A stretch of DNA of 9,062 nucleotides from Dehalococcoidia bacterium (GTDB taxonomy: Bacteria; Chloroflexota; Dehalococcoidia; GIF9; AB-539-J10), in NCBI GenBank assembly GCA_004375885.1, contig SOJG01000080.1, positions 1 through 9,062 of the forward strand. The letters run 5' to 3'. Position numbers and translations under genes: made by a program. Below, piece after piece: positions 1 through 6,427 of the stretch; within the stretch, counting starts at the first letter, position 1, and the number at the start of each line of letters is the position of its first letter. The notes under the pieces were generated by a model. That model worked only from the letters and a program-made list of their open reading frames with translations. It was not told the origin of the DNA and ran no database searches.

Positions 1-4
1 TTAT

Positions 5-13
5 ACCTCCTTT
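5..13 (-). promoter_or_regulatory. Shine-Dalgarno sequence of an off-window gene
   Basis: The minus strand reads AAAGGAGGT, an almost ideal Shine-Dalgarno sequence, followed by ATAA and the window edge. A start codon is expected within a few bases beyond the edge on the minus strand. Nothing can be said about the protein. Confidence 0.6.
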
Positions 14-27
14 GTATTCCCTGTATA

Positions 28-56
28 ACGATATAGCTAAAACCTCTCGTTGTCAA
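28..56 (-). promoter_or_regulatory. Sigma-70-type promoter for a gene leaving the left edge
   Basis: Read on the minus strand, a perfect TTGACA -35 box (51-56) is followed after 17 bases by TATCGT (28-33), which matches four of six -10 positions. Transcription would start near position 20 and run off the left edge. It lies directly upstream of the strong ribosome binding site at 5-13, which supports a real promoter with a very short leader. The driven gene is not in the window. Confidence 0.55.
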
Positions 57-175
57 TAGCCGAGAAGTCCAATCACTGCCTGAACAGCGGTCTTACCTGC
101 GCTCGCCACTTCCACCACAGAATCACGGGATTCCTGTCTGATCACTGCTGACACATCTTCACGACCCTCGGGCAC
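53..175 (-). CDS. Possible 40-aa small protein, or out-of-frame tail of the upstream membrane protein
   Basis: An open frame ends at TGA (53-55) and could start at GTG (173-175). The 40-residue product looks protein-like: charged at first (EGREDVSAV), then an amphipathic stretch ending in the hydrophobic AVQAVIGLLGY. The frame stays open upstream past the stop of the membrane protein at 189, so it sits in the +1 frame of that gene. The ribosome binding site for the GTG is poor because the GAGG is only two bases away. Two explanations fit: an independent tiny gene, or the C-terminal part of the 189-323 gene reached by a frameshift. I do not recognise a family. Its last bases overlap the -35 box of the left-edge promoter. 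Confidence 0.25.
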   Translation of the reverse strand: MPEGREDVSAVIRQESRDSVVEVASAGKTAVQAVIGLLGY

Positions 176-188
176 ACCCTCAGAAAGC

Positions 189-323
189 TCATAAGGGCGC
201 TAGCACTTCTCCGACCGCGAAGAGAATCAACCAGATTATCGCAAATACCCCCAGGCTGATAAGAGTCATCCTCCACCACAATCCCCAGGCTAATCTCCAG
301 GTTGGCCTTACCTCATTATCCAT
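189..323 (-). CDS. Small single-helix membrane protein of unknown function (44 aa)
   Basis: The product starts MDNEVRPTWRLAWGLWWRM, a tryptophan- and arginine-rich N-terminus. One hydrophobic segment follows (about residues 20-42, TLISLGVFAIIWLILFAVGEV), and the protein ends soon after it. This suggests an inner-membrane protein with a short cytoplasmic N-terminus. The start at 323 is chosen because AAAGGAGAGGGAG (about 328-339, minus strand) stands just before the ATG. A longer in-frame start at 383 has no ribosome binding site and would add 20 residues that contain this one. The gene has its own near-consensus promoter at 398-427, so it is expressed independently of elp3, which ends 197 bp upstream. 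No family is recognised. An open +1 frame continues beyond its stop, see 53-175. Confidence 0.6.
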   Translation of the reverse strand: MDNEVRPTWRLAWGLWWRMTLISLGVFAIIWLILFAVGEVLAPL

Positions 324-397
324 GTGCTCCCTCTCCTTTCTTTGCTTTGTTCCAAGGCTACCAGTTAACTGTATCGCTTCCATAGCTGCTTCAATGC

Positions 398-427
398 ATT
401 ATAGTTATGCGTATTTCTCGATGTCAA
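398..427 (-). promoter_or_regulatory. Near-consensus promoter of the small membrane protein gene
   Basis: On the minus strand TTGACA (422-427) and TATAAT (398-403) are both perfect and are separated by 18 bases. Initiation near 391 gives a leader of about 68 bases before the ATG at 323. A second TTGACA lies a little upstream (447-452) but has no convincing -10 partner. This is one of the strongest promoter matches in the window. Confidence 0.75.
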
Positions 428-520
428 TATGAAAAGGGCAATTGTCTGTCAAATCGCCCGTGGTAAGCTTGCCAGACTGTGAGAGAGGCTCGACGGCAGG
501 CTACTTATGTGCGGCTTTGC

Positions 521-1915
521 TCAGGCTGAAGGGGCTGTTAAACAGTCCTCTGAAGGCTTCGAGGCAGCTTGATCAAGCTCCTTGACCATATAACCGCCTT
601 CCAGGCTATAACCAAGTGAGCGGTAGTACTCTCTTGCCCCGACACCACTAAGCACCCACAATCTGTGGGTCTTGAATTCCTCGCCGGCGATTCTTTCTGC
701 TTCTCGAAGTAATCCTTCACCGAGCCCACGGTGTTGAGCGGCTGGCTCCAGCCTCGCCCCCAACCGGACCTGGGGACCAAAAACGTGTAGCTCCCTAACC
801 ATTGCGCTTTCCCTGTTCATTCGCAATCTCAGCAGGCCAAACAGGGTTTCATTCTCATCCTCGTAAGAAAGAAAGACCTCGCTCCCTCCCCAGGTTTCAT
901 AGTCCAGCCTCGTTAACTGGGGCTCACCAATCGGCCAGCCATCCCTCAGCCGGTGCCCATATTCCCTGCAACGGATGCAGCTACAACGAAGCCCTGCCTG
1001 CCCCATCCTCTTGCCGACAGTGCTCCTCAGCGCTAAGTCCCTGCTGCCGGCAATGATAAACTTGCCGGGTATATCGCGCATCAAGCGGGCAATCCGCACA
1101 TATCTGGGAATGAGAGCTTGGATAGCCATGAGCAAATCAATCATCTCCTCATTTCCATAGGGCCGGTAGCGATTATCCTGATACCAGTTCTCTAGCTCAC
1201 TCCCCCGGACAACCAGCGTGGGGTAAAGCTTCAGTCCGTCGGGTCGAAACCGCTCGTCCTCAAACAACTGTTGCGAGAGCTCCAGATCATGCCCAGGTGT
1301 TGATCCCGGCAAACCGGGCATCCAGTGATAGTAGACCTTGAAGCCGCAATCTCGCAATAGCCTGGTGGCAGAGATAACCTCAGCCACTCCGTGTCCCCGC
1401 TTTGTCAGGTGGTGAACTTGATCGTCCAGTGTCTGTACTCCAAGCTCCACCCTGGTAGTGCCAAAATCGAGCATCCTCTTTATCTCCTCCTCCCCACAGT
1501 AGTCAGGCCTGGTCTCGATGCATAGCCCCACGCAGCGATGCTCGGCGTTTTCGTTCAATTGCTTCGCATCCTGTAGGCTGCTGGATTGTGTGTCGTTCAG
1601 AGCATCATAGCAGTCCTTAATGAACTGATACTGATAGTCCTGAGGATAAGACAAGAAGGTACCCCCCATAACGATAAGCTCTATCTTGTCCAGAGCATGC
1701 CCCATTTCAGCCAACGTCTTGAGCCTGGCCTGCACCTGCTTTCCGGCATCAAAGCCACAATTCCTGGCACGGAGCACGGCTGGAGATTCCAGGGTATAGC
1801 TCTTGGGTGCCTCGGGAGAGCTGGGGCAATATACGCATTTGCCGGGGCAGGGAAATGGCTTGGCCATGACTGCCACGGGAGTTACTCCAGAAATGGTTCG
1901 GGATGCTTTCCTCAT
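521..1915 (-). CDS. elp3: Elp3-type tRNA uridine-34 carboxymethyl-forming radical SAM acetyltransferase
   Basis: Elp3 uses S-adenosylmethionine and an iron-sulfur cluster to form a radical on acetyl-CoA, and joins the acetyl unit to C5 of wobble uridine 34 in tRNA, giving cm5U. The 464 residues show both halves. The radical SAM domain (about 15-300) has the cluster cysteines C23, C27 and C30 in CPGKCVYC, then MGGTF (83-87) and CIETRPD (132-138). A linker carries the probable zinc site CSCIRC (311-316). The C-terminal GNAT domain (about 345-448) has the acetyl-CoA loop QHRGLG (394-399) and tyrosines Y430 and Y431 in REYYRSLGY. The protein lacks the longer N-terminal extension of archaeal and eukaryotic Elp3, as in the Dehalococcoides form. 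The ATG at 1915 is preceded by GGAG, and an in-frame TGA 18 bases upstream rules out a longer start. No other Elongator subunit genes are present, which is normal for bacterial Elp3. It is divergent from a Trm9-like methyltransferase. Confidence 0.95.
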   Translation of the reverse strand: MRKASRTISGVTPVAVMAKPFPCPGKCVYCPSSPEAPKSYTLESPAVLRARNCGFDAGKQVQARLKTLAEMGHALDKIELIVMGGTFLSYPQDYQYQFIKDCYDALNDTQSSSLQDAKQLNENAEHRCVGLCIETRPDYCGEEEIKRMLDFGTTRVELGVQTLDDQVHHLTKRGHGVAEVISATRLLRDCGFKVYYHWMPGLPGSTPGHDLELSQQLFEDERFRPDGLKLYPTLVVRGSELENWYQDNRYRPYGNEEMIDLLMAIQALIPRYVRIARLMRDIPGKFIIAGSRDLALRSTVGKRMGQAGLRCSCIRCREYGHRLRDGWPIGEPQLTRLDYETWGGSEVFLSYEDENETLFGLLRLRMNRESAMVRELHVFGPQVRLGARLEPAAQHRGLGEGLLREAERIAGEEFKTHRLWVLSGVGAREYYRSLGYSLEGGYMVKELDQAASKPSEDCLTAPSA

Positions 1916-1948
1916 GCCATCTCCATGTTGCTGTCAGCCTTCACATTA

Positions 1949-2010
1949 TCATGCTGAGGCGAAGTGCGAAGAGTCAGCGCGGTTCTTCATGCCGCTTCGC
2001 TCCTTTGAGA
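1949..2010. repeat. Degenerate inverted pair of GCGAAGCG-type dispersed repeats
   Basis: The left half (1949-1974) reads TCATGCTGAGGCGAAG and continues to CGAAGAGTC. The right half (1981-2009), reverse-complemented, reads CTCAAAGGAGCGAAGCGGC and continues to GAAGAACC. Both resemble the better preserved element at 6031-6083 (CTGAGGGAGCGAAGCGACC, then GAAGAATC). The two halves face each other, so the unit can fold into an imperfect hairpin. It fills much of the gap between elp3 and the methyltransferase gene and carries no ORF. Confidence 0.6.
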
Positions 2011-2053
2011 GTAGCAACAGCAGGCTGCCAGCCATGAGTATTCCACCACAGTG

Positions 2054-2068
2054 TGCTAAAGTTTAGCA
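2054..2068. repeat. 15-base palindrome directly before the methyltransferase start
   Basis: TGCTAAAGTTTAGCA is a perfect palindrome around a central G. It ends 4 bases before the GTG at 2073 and 10 bases before the ATG at 2079, exactly where a ribosome binding site would be. It could be an operator or an RNA hairpin that limits translation; chance cannot be excluded. Confidence 0.45.
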
Positions 2069-2078
2069 GAGCGTGCCC

Positions 2079-2726
2079 ATGGCTACAAATAGAGAAGTCT
2101 TCGATCAGATAGCTGAAAGCTGGTATCGGGTGAGGCACTGGCCTCTCCTACGAGAAGAGCTGGGTGAGCTGGCTAGAAGATGGCGATGCGGCAAGCTACT
2201 AAATATAGGCTGCGCTCACGGCGCGGACTTCCTCCCGTTCACGCACGACTTTGAACTCTGGGGAGTGGATTTCTCCCCTGCTATGCTGAAGCAGGGTCTG
2301 AGATATTCGGCCAAGCTTGGGTTTTATGTCAACTTAGTGGCTGCCGATGCCTTATTCCTGCCCTTCCCAGACGATACCTTTGATTGGGCAGTATCGGTGG
2401 CCACTTACCACCATATCAAGGGCAAGGAGGAGAGGGAGAGGGCCTTCTGTGAGCTAAGGCGCGTATTGAAACCCCGGGGCGAGGCCTTCTTGACCGTGTG
2501 GAACCACGGGCAGCCCAGGTTCTGGCTGAGATCCAAGGAGCAGAAAGTTCCCTGGAGACTCAAAGAAAAGACGCTTTACCGCTACTATCACCTTTTTTCC
2601 TATGGCGAGTTAAGAAACGTACTGATCAAAACCGGCTGGCAGATCATAACTATGTCAGCGGAGAGGTCCTGCCGTTTCCCGATCAGGAGTTTCTCACGCA
2701 ACATATGTGCATTGATAAAGAAGTAG
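2079..2726 (+). CDS. Class I SAM methyltransferase, Trm9/ALKBH8-like (probable tRNA wobble-uridine methyltransferase)
   Basis: This is a Rossmann-fold SAM methyltransferase of about 215 residues. Numbering from the alternative GTG start at 2073, motif I is LNIGCAHGADF (43-53), the ribose-binding acid is D66 in GVDFS, and D92 lies in AADALFLPF. SVATYHHI (108-115) and ELRRVLKPRG (127-136) complete the core. The family clue is the C-terminal half: TVWNHGQPRFW (141-151), RYYHLFSYGELRNVL (170-184) and a final ICALIKK. This pattern is typical of Trm9 and the ALKBH8 methyltransferase domain, which turn cm5U34 of tRNA into mcm5U34. Divergent transcription from elp3, whose product makes cm5U, supports the role. 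Motif I is unusual (GCAHG in place of GCGNG). The ATG at 2079 is chosen over GTG 2073, but neither has a clear ribosome binding site and TAG at 2064 prevents a longer start. The Trm112 partner of eukaryotic Trm9 is not encoded here. The methyltransferase call is firm; the tRNA substrate is inferred. Confidence 0.85.
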   Translation: MATNREVFDQIAESWYRVRHWPLLREELGELARRWRCGKLLNIGCAHGADFLPFTHDFELWGVDFSPAMLKQGLRYSAKLGFYVNLVAADALFLPFPDDTFDWAVSVATYHHIKGKEERERAFCELRRVLKPRGEAFLTVWNHGQPRFWLRSKEQKVPWRLKEKTLYRYYHLFSYGELRNVLIKTGWQIITMSAERSCRFPIRSFSRNICALIKK

Positions 2727-2930
2727 ACCAACACGGTACCAGCATCGCAGCGTCTTAGTGGTACACAGGACCCTGCATCGGTAGCTTTTCCCATAGGACT
2801 GACGATCCGGTCTCATTGTGCGGTCAGAAAGACAGGCGGCCACCTCCGTTGCTTCACGCAGCGGGATTGACCTACTTGCTGGTATATATGCGTCTCTCGG
2901 CAGTTACCCCATATCCTTCGGAGAGCCGCA

Positions 2931-5900
2931 CTACGAACTCGGCTGCTCACTGGGTGCCTCCTGCCCTACTGTAACCTTCCCAGGAAGTCCAGCTTCAATA
3001 GCCTCTATGAAGACATCCACGAAGGCAGGATCGAATTGAGACCCGGCACCGTATCTGAGCTGTTCTATCGCCTTCTCATGGCACAAGGCAGGGCGGTAGG
3101 GCCGGACGGAAGTCATCGCCTCAAAGGCATCAGCTATGCCGAGGATGCGGGCTCCCACGGGAATCTCTTCACCTTTCAGCCCTTCCGGATAACCACCACC
3201 ATCCCACCTTTCATGGTGATGCAGGATGATATTCACACAGGGAATGAGATTAGGTATATTGCCGATGATAGTTGCCCCTAACCTGGGATGAGCCTTGATC
3301 GCCTCCCAGTCCTCTCTGCTCAGCTTCCCCTTCTTGTTCAGGACTTTGTCGGGAACGCCCACTTTGCCGACGTCGTGAAGCAAGGCAGCAGTGCTCACCC
3401 TGAATATCTCGTCAGGCGTTAGTCCTATTGCCTCGGCCAGAGCTACGGCGTAAGTGTTGACCTTCCTGGAATGACCGTAGGTACAGGGATCTCTCGCCTC
3501 CACTGTCGAGGCTAAGGCATAGATGACGCTCAAGCCATTGCGCCTGGTATTAATACCGGGATCGTCCAGCGGCTCGGACAGAATCTTGGAGGAGACGTAG
3601 ACTCGATTGCCTCCAGTCCGCTTGGCATAGTAGAGAGCAGTATCGGCCACGGTGACAAGCTCCCCGGGCATGGCTCCGTCTGAGGGATAGCTGGCCAGAC
3701 CGATGCTGCAAGTCACGGCAATTGCCTTCTCTTCCATCTTCCTGGCAATCTGCTCCCGAACTCGTTCAGCTACGACCCGACCATCCTCCACAGCCGTCTG
3801 AGGCATAATGACGGCGAATTCATCGCCCCCGTGGTGAAAGGCCTGGTCAGACTCCCGCACAGAGCTCTTGATGATTCTCCCTATCTGATTCAGAATGACA
3901 TCCCCGGAGGGATGCCCGTATATATCGTTGTAGGTCTTGAAGTTATCCAGGTCGAGTATGAGTATGGTGAAAGCATCGCCGTAACGCGAATGCCGGGCAG
4001 TCTCCTCCTTGAGCCGTTCTTCAAGATGACGCCGATTGAATAGTCCGGTTAGCTCGTCAATACGAGACCTTTGTTCTGCCCGGACATAAAGCTGGGCATT
4101 CTCTATGGGCGCAGCAATCTGCGAAGCCACCCTTTCCAGCAGTTTTATCTGCCTGGGACTGTAGGCGTTCGCTTTGCGACTGCACAAGGTTAGACTGCCG
4201 ATGTCGCGGTCCGTAACACTCAGGGGCAGGTAAAGAACAGAGCGAAACCCCTGCTGCAGGTGATGCCCCCCGGTCAAGAACCTCTGGTGTCGCGTCAGAT
4301 CAGCTTCATATAGGGTCTTCCTCTCCCGGCAGACCCACTCCGTGGCCGTCCCATCAAGTGGTATCCTCTGCCCCAGCTGCCAAGTGGAGCCTCCGCCGCC
4401 GGACAGAGCCATTACATATAACTCGTCGCCATCAACTAACGCGACTATGGCCGCGTCGACATCCACCACTTTCTTCAATTCCTCACTGAAACCTTCAAAT
4501 ATCATCTGGATACTAACGCTGGAGGTTATGATTGTGGTCAAACGGTTAACCAGGGCTATCTCTTCTTCCTGTTGCCTCATCCGCTCATGGATATACTCTT
4601 TTTCCATGCTTGCTGCCACCTGGACGACGACAGACTCGAGTAGGTCGATGTCCTCAACGGTGTAGAGCTTTCCGTCCCGGCGGCCACTTACCGCCAGAAT
4701 ACCTACGAGTTCGCTCCTGTTGACCAGGGGAACAAACAGAATCACCTCTCCCGCCCGGATCTCTTCCCTTTCCTCCTGCCACATGGCCTGGAACTCAGCA
4801 GATATATCTAGATTCCTTTCGGGTAGTATGGCCATGTTTTGCCTGAGCCAGGTGAGGATGGGACTATCCATCCTCAATTTCAACTCTCTCATCGGATTAT
4901 CCTTCACAGGAGGGTAGGCAAACCGGGCGTTAAAACCCCCCTCTCCGGCCTCAGGCAGAAGCAGACAGGCCCTCCGGCAGTCAATAGACTGGGCAAGCAA
5001 TGATATGAGTTCGCTCCCAAACTGCTCCATAGTGGAGACATCATGTATCTTGGTAACAAACTCAGATAGCTGCTTGCGATAAGAGTGTCTTGCTCCAACA
5101 AAGGCTTCCTCCATCCTGATCTGCCAGGGGGCACCCAGCTTGTGAGCCAGGAAAAGTATGAATGGAATTCCCAGAGCAATGGTTATGGCTAGAGAGGCAA
5201 AGCTAGGCTCAATGCCGGCCAGGTCCCGGGCAAGTAAAACGGCTAGTAATACTAAGCCGAGTCCGCCACCGTATAAGACTACGCCGGCAAGGGCCCGGCG
5301 GAATACGACCCTGACGTCGAGCAGGCGCCGGGTCACAACGGCATACGTGAACACGCACGCAACGATAAGATTGCCGATATGTGAGGCCGCAATCTCGCTC
5401 CCCTGCCGACCAAAAATGGTGGGAATGAATAGGACCAGGATGGCAATGGCGACAAGCAGGTAAACGATCTCGTTGCGCTCGATTGGACTGGCTGAGAGCC
5501 TGTACTTCCGTATCAGAGAGAGTACGTCCTTCGCGCCTGCAGTGCAGAGGAAAAGGATACCTATGGCAAAAATCCAGGGGCCGTAATCAATGGTCATGCC
5601 CGCGGCGGTGACTTCAATGCCCCGTGGGATGTGCCCCAAGGCTGCCAGGACGATCGTTGCTACCAGGAACAGATAGGTGAACGGAATCCTGATACGCTCG
5701 GATCGGTAGAAGGAGACACTGAAGTAACGAAGCTGGACCAGCATCCAGATGGCAACGCAGACAACAATCTTGACCTCAAGAATCCTGATCTCGGGCGGTC
5801 TGTCCTGAAATAGCAGGCCGCTGCGGAACAGGAAGCTGGCGAAGCTCCACAAAACGGCCGGTATTAAGAAGAGAAAGAACAGCTTCTGTCTGCGTTGCCA

Positions 5901-5981
5901 CGGCCGGTTCGATAGCGCGATAACAAACAAGGGGATATACGCAATAGTGGCAACTAAGGGAATCAAGGCTTGGGCATTCAT
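2931..5981 (-). CDS. Membrane-bound GAF-GGDEF-HD-GYP cyclic-di-GMP cyclase/phosphodiesterase
   Basis: This 1016-residue sensor should both make and degrade cyclic di-GMP. Residues 1-285 hold about eight or nine hydrophobic helices, resembling the 7TM region in front of some histidine kinases. Two GAF-like sensory domains follow (about 305-460 and 488-632), joined by a helical stretch with coiled-coil character (460-480). The GGDEF domain (about 640-797) has the metal site DLDNF (677-681), an intact GGDEF signature (718-722) and an inhibitory RxxD site (R709, D712) at the usual five-residue spacing. The HD-GYP domain (about 815-1000) keeps HD (869-870), HHHER (921-925), GGGYP (928-932) and RPYRPAL (960-966). 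Both catalytic domains therefore look active, so the direction of control is probably set by the sensory part. The ATG at 5981 follows GAGGGTG at a good distance. A promoter at 6144-6172 and a long repeat-bearing leader lie upstream. The gene stands alone, convergent with the methyltransferase gene. Confidence 0.95.
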   Translation of the reverse strand: MNAQALIPLVATIAYIPLFVIALSNRPWQRRQKLFFLFLIPAVLWSFASFLFRSGLLFQDRPPEIRILEVKIVVCVAIWMLVQLRYFSVSFYRSERIRIPFTYLFLVATIVLAALGHIPRGIEVTAAGMTIDYGPWIFAIGILFLCTAGAKDVLSLIRKYRLSASPIERNEIVYLLVAIAILVLFIPTIFGRQGSEIAASHIGNLIVACVFTYAVVTRRLLDVRVVFRRALAGVVLYGGGLGLVLLAVLLARDLAGIEPSFASLAITIALGIPFILFLAHKLGAPWQIRMEEAFVGARHSYRKQLSEFVTKIHDVSTMEQFGSELISLLAQSIDCRRACLLLPEAGEGGFNARFAYPPVKDNPMRELKLRMDSPILTWLRQNMAILPERNLDISAEFQAMWQEEREEIRAGEVILFVPLVNRSELVGILAVSGRRDGKLYTVEDIDLLESVVVQVAASMEKEYIHERMRQQEEEIALVNRLTTIITSSVSIQMIFEGFSEELKKVVDVDAAIVALVDGDELYVMALSGGGGSTWQLGQRIPLDGTATEWVCRERKTLYEADLTRHQRFLTGGHHLQQGFRSVLYLPLSVTDRDIGSLTLCSRKANAYSPRQIKLLERVASQIAAPIENAQLYVRAEQRSRIDELTGLFNRRHLEERLKEETARHSRYGDAFTILILDLDNFKTYNDIYGHPSGDVILNQIGRIIKSSVRESDQAFHHGGDEFAVIMPQTAVEDGRVVAERVREQIARKMEEKAIAVTCSIGLASYPSDGAMPGELVTVADTALYYAKRTGGNRVYVSSKILSEPLDDPGINTRRNGLSVIYALASTVEARDPCTYGHSRKVNTYAVALAEAIGLTPDEIFRVSTAALLHDVGKVGVPDKVLNKKGKLSREDWEAIKAHPRLGATIIGNIPNLIPCVNIILHHHERWDGGGYPEGLKGEEIPVGARILGIADAFEAMTSVRPYRPALCHEKAIEQLRYGAGSQFDPAFVDVFIEAIEAGLPGKVTVGQEAPSEQPSS

Positions 5982-6030
5982 GGCATCACCCTCATATGGT
6001 CAGACCCACAAGCTCCGACACAGTCTTACC

Positions 6031-6122
6031 TGTCATTCTGAGGGAGCGAAGCGACCGAAGAATCCCTTCTTCGTCGCGCTCAGTATAAGGCCTCGACACG
6101 CTTCGCTAGGCTCAGTCTGACA
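6031..6122. repeat. Palindromic dispersed repeat (MITE/REP-like) in the c-di-GMP gene leader
   Basis: The outer ends TGTCATTCTGAG (6031-6042) and CTCAGTCTGACA (6111-6122) are inverted copies with 10 of 12 matches. AGCGAAGCG (6045-6053) is matched by its complement CGCTTCGCT (6099-6107). Inside, CGAAGAA (6056-6062) and TTCTTCG (6067-6073) form a tight hairpin with a TCCC loop. It extends outward through GCGA/TCGC to CTGAG/CTCAG, so 6038-6083 folds as one long imperfect stem. Similar TCATTCTGAG-GCGAAGCG elements are common in intergenic DNA of many Chloroflexota. A degenerate relative lies at 1949-2010. No transposase is linked to it. Confidence 0.75.
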
Positions 6123-6143
6123 AATAACAAACTCCACAAAGCT

Positions 6144-6172
6144 ATTATTGACATAAACGCCTAACCTGTCAA
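6144..6172 (-). promoter_or_regulatory. Probable promoter of the GGDEF/HD-GYP gene
   Basis: On the minus strand TTGACA (6167-6172) is perfect, and 17 bases later AATAAT (6144-6149) matches five of six -10 positions. Initiation near 6137 would give a leader of about 155 bases to the ATG at 5981, with the whole repeat element inside it. A second TTGACA on the plus strand (6148-6153) makes a TTGACA-N13-TGTCAA inverted repeat with the -35 box, possibly a regulator site but perhaps chance. Confidence 0.6.
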
Positions 6173-6360
6173 GAGGGACTATGGTAATCCCCCAGAAGTA
6201 CCGGGTGTTCTCAGTCACATGCTCGACCGCACAACGTGGGATTTGTGAGGCAACCGGCCAAGGTCAGTGGCTCGAGACTGAAGCCTGAGTCTCAGTGGTT
6301 AGACACTTTTGGTCCGGCGCGATAGCGAGGAATGTGGGAAGGTTCTCCAGCGACAGACAA

Positions 6361-6386
6361 GAGGGCGAGGCTAAAACCTCACCCTC
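6361..6386 (-). terminator. Hairpin after the GH3 gene, possible intrinsic terminator
   Basis: On the minus strand GAGGGTGAGG, the loop TTTTAG and CCTCGCCCTC form a GC-rich 10-bp stem with a single mismatch. It begins 42 bases past the GH3 stop codon at 6428. The following TTGTCTGT is only moderately T-rich, so it is either a weak Rho-independent terminator or an RNA-stabilising structure at the 3' end. Confidence 0.5.
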
Positions 6387-6427
6387 CCCGTCCTTGCAGG
6401 GCTCGCTGTTCCTCCAAGCGTGCTGGG

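Larger units (their letters stand above)
5982..6427. other. Gene-free 446-bp intergenic region between the c-di-GMP gene and the GH3 gene
   Basis: No credible gene is seen here. From left to right it holds the ribosome binding site of the cyclic-di-GMP gene (about 5986-5995), a palindromic repeat element (6031-6122), a minus-strand promoter (6144-6172), a small inverted repeat GAGACT/AGTCTC (6274-6279 and 6288-6293), and a strong hairpin after the GH3 gene (6361-6386). An open frame on the minus strand at 6033-6218 merely reads through the repeat. Confidence 0.7.

Noticed and set aside
324..383. Longer N-terminus for the small membrane protein (start at 383)
   Set aside because: No ribosome binding site precedes that ATG, while the strong AAAGGAGAGGGAG sits inside the extension and fits the start at 323.
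2727..2930. Terminator or small gene in the convergent gap
   Set aside because: Only short weak inverted repeats (for example GTACCA/TGGTAC) without T-tracts are seen, and no frame has a ribosome binding site and protein-like content.
2818..3039. A 73-codon plus-strand frame near the end of the c-di-GMP gene
   Set aside because: Most of it is antisense to the HD-GYP C-terminus. It has no domain features.
5982..6137. Cyclic-di-GMP riboswitch in the leader of the GGDEF/HD-GYP gene
   Set aside because: The leader was read for GEMM-type conserved core segments and none was seen. The structure present is explained by the repeat element.
6033..6218. A 61-codon minus-strand frame upstream of the c-di-GMP gene
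   Set aside because: It translates the palindromic repeat and the promoter region; such frames are a usual artefact of these repeats.
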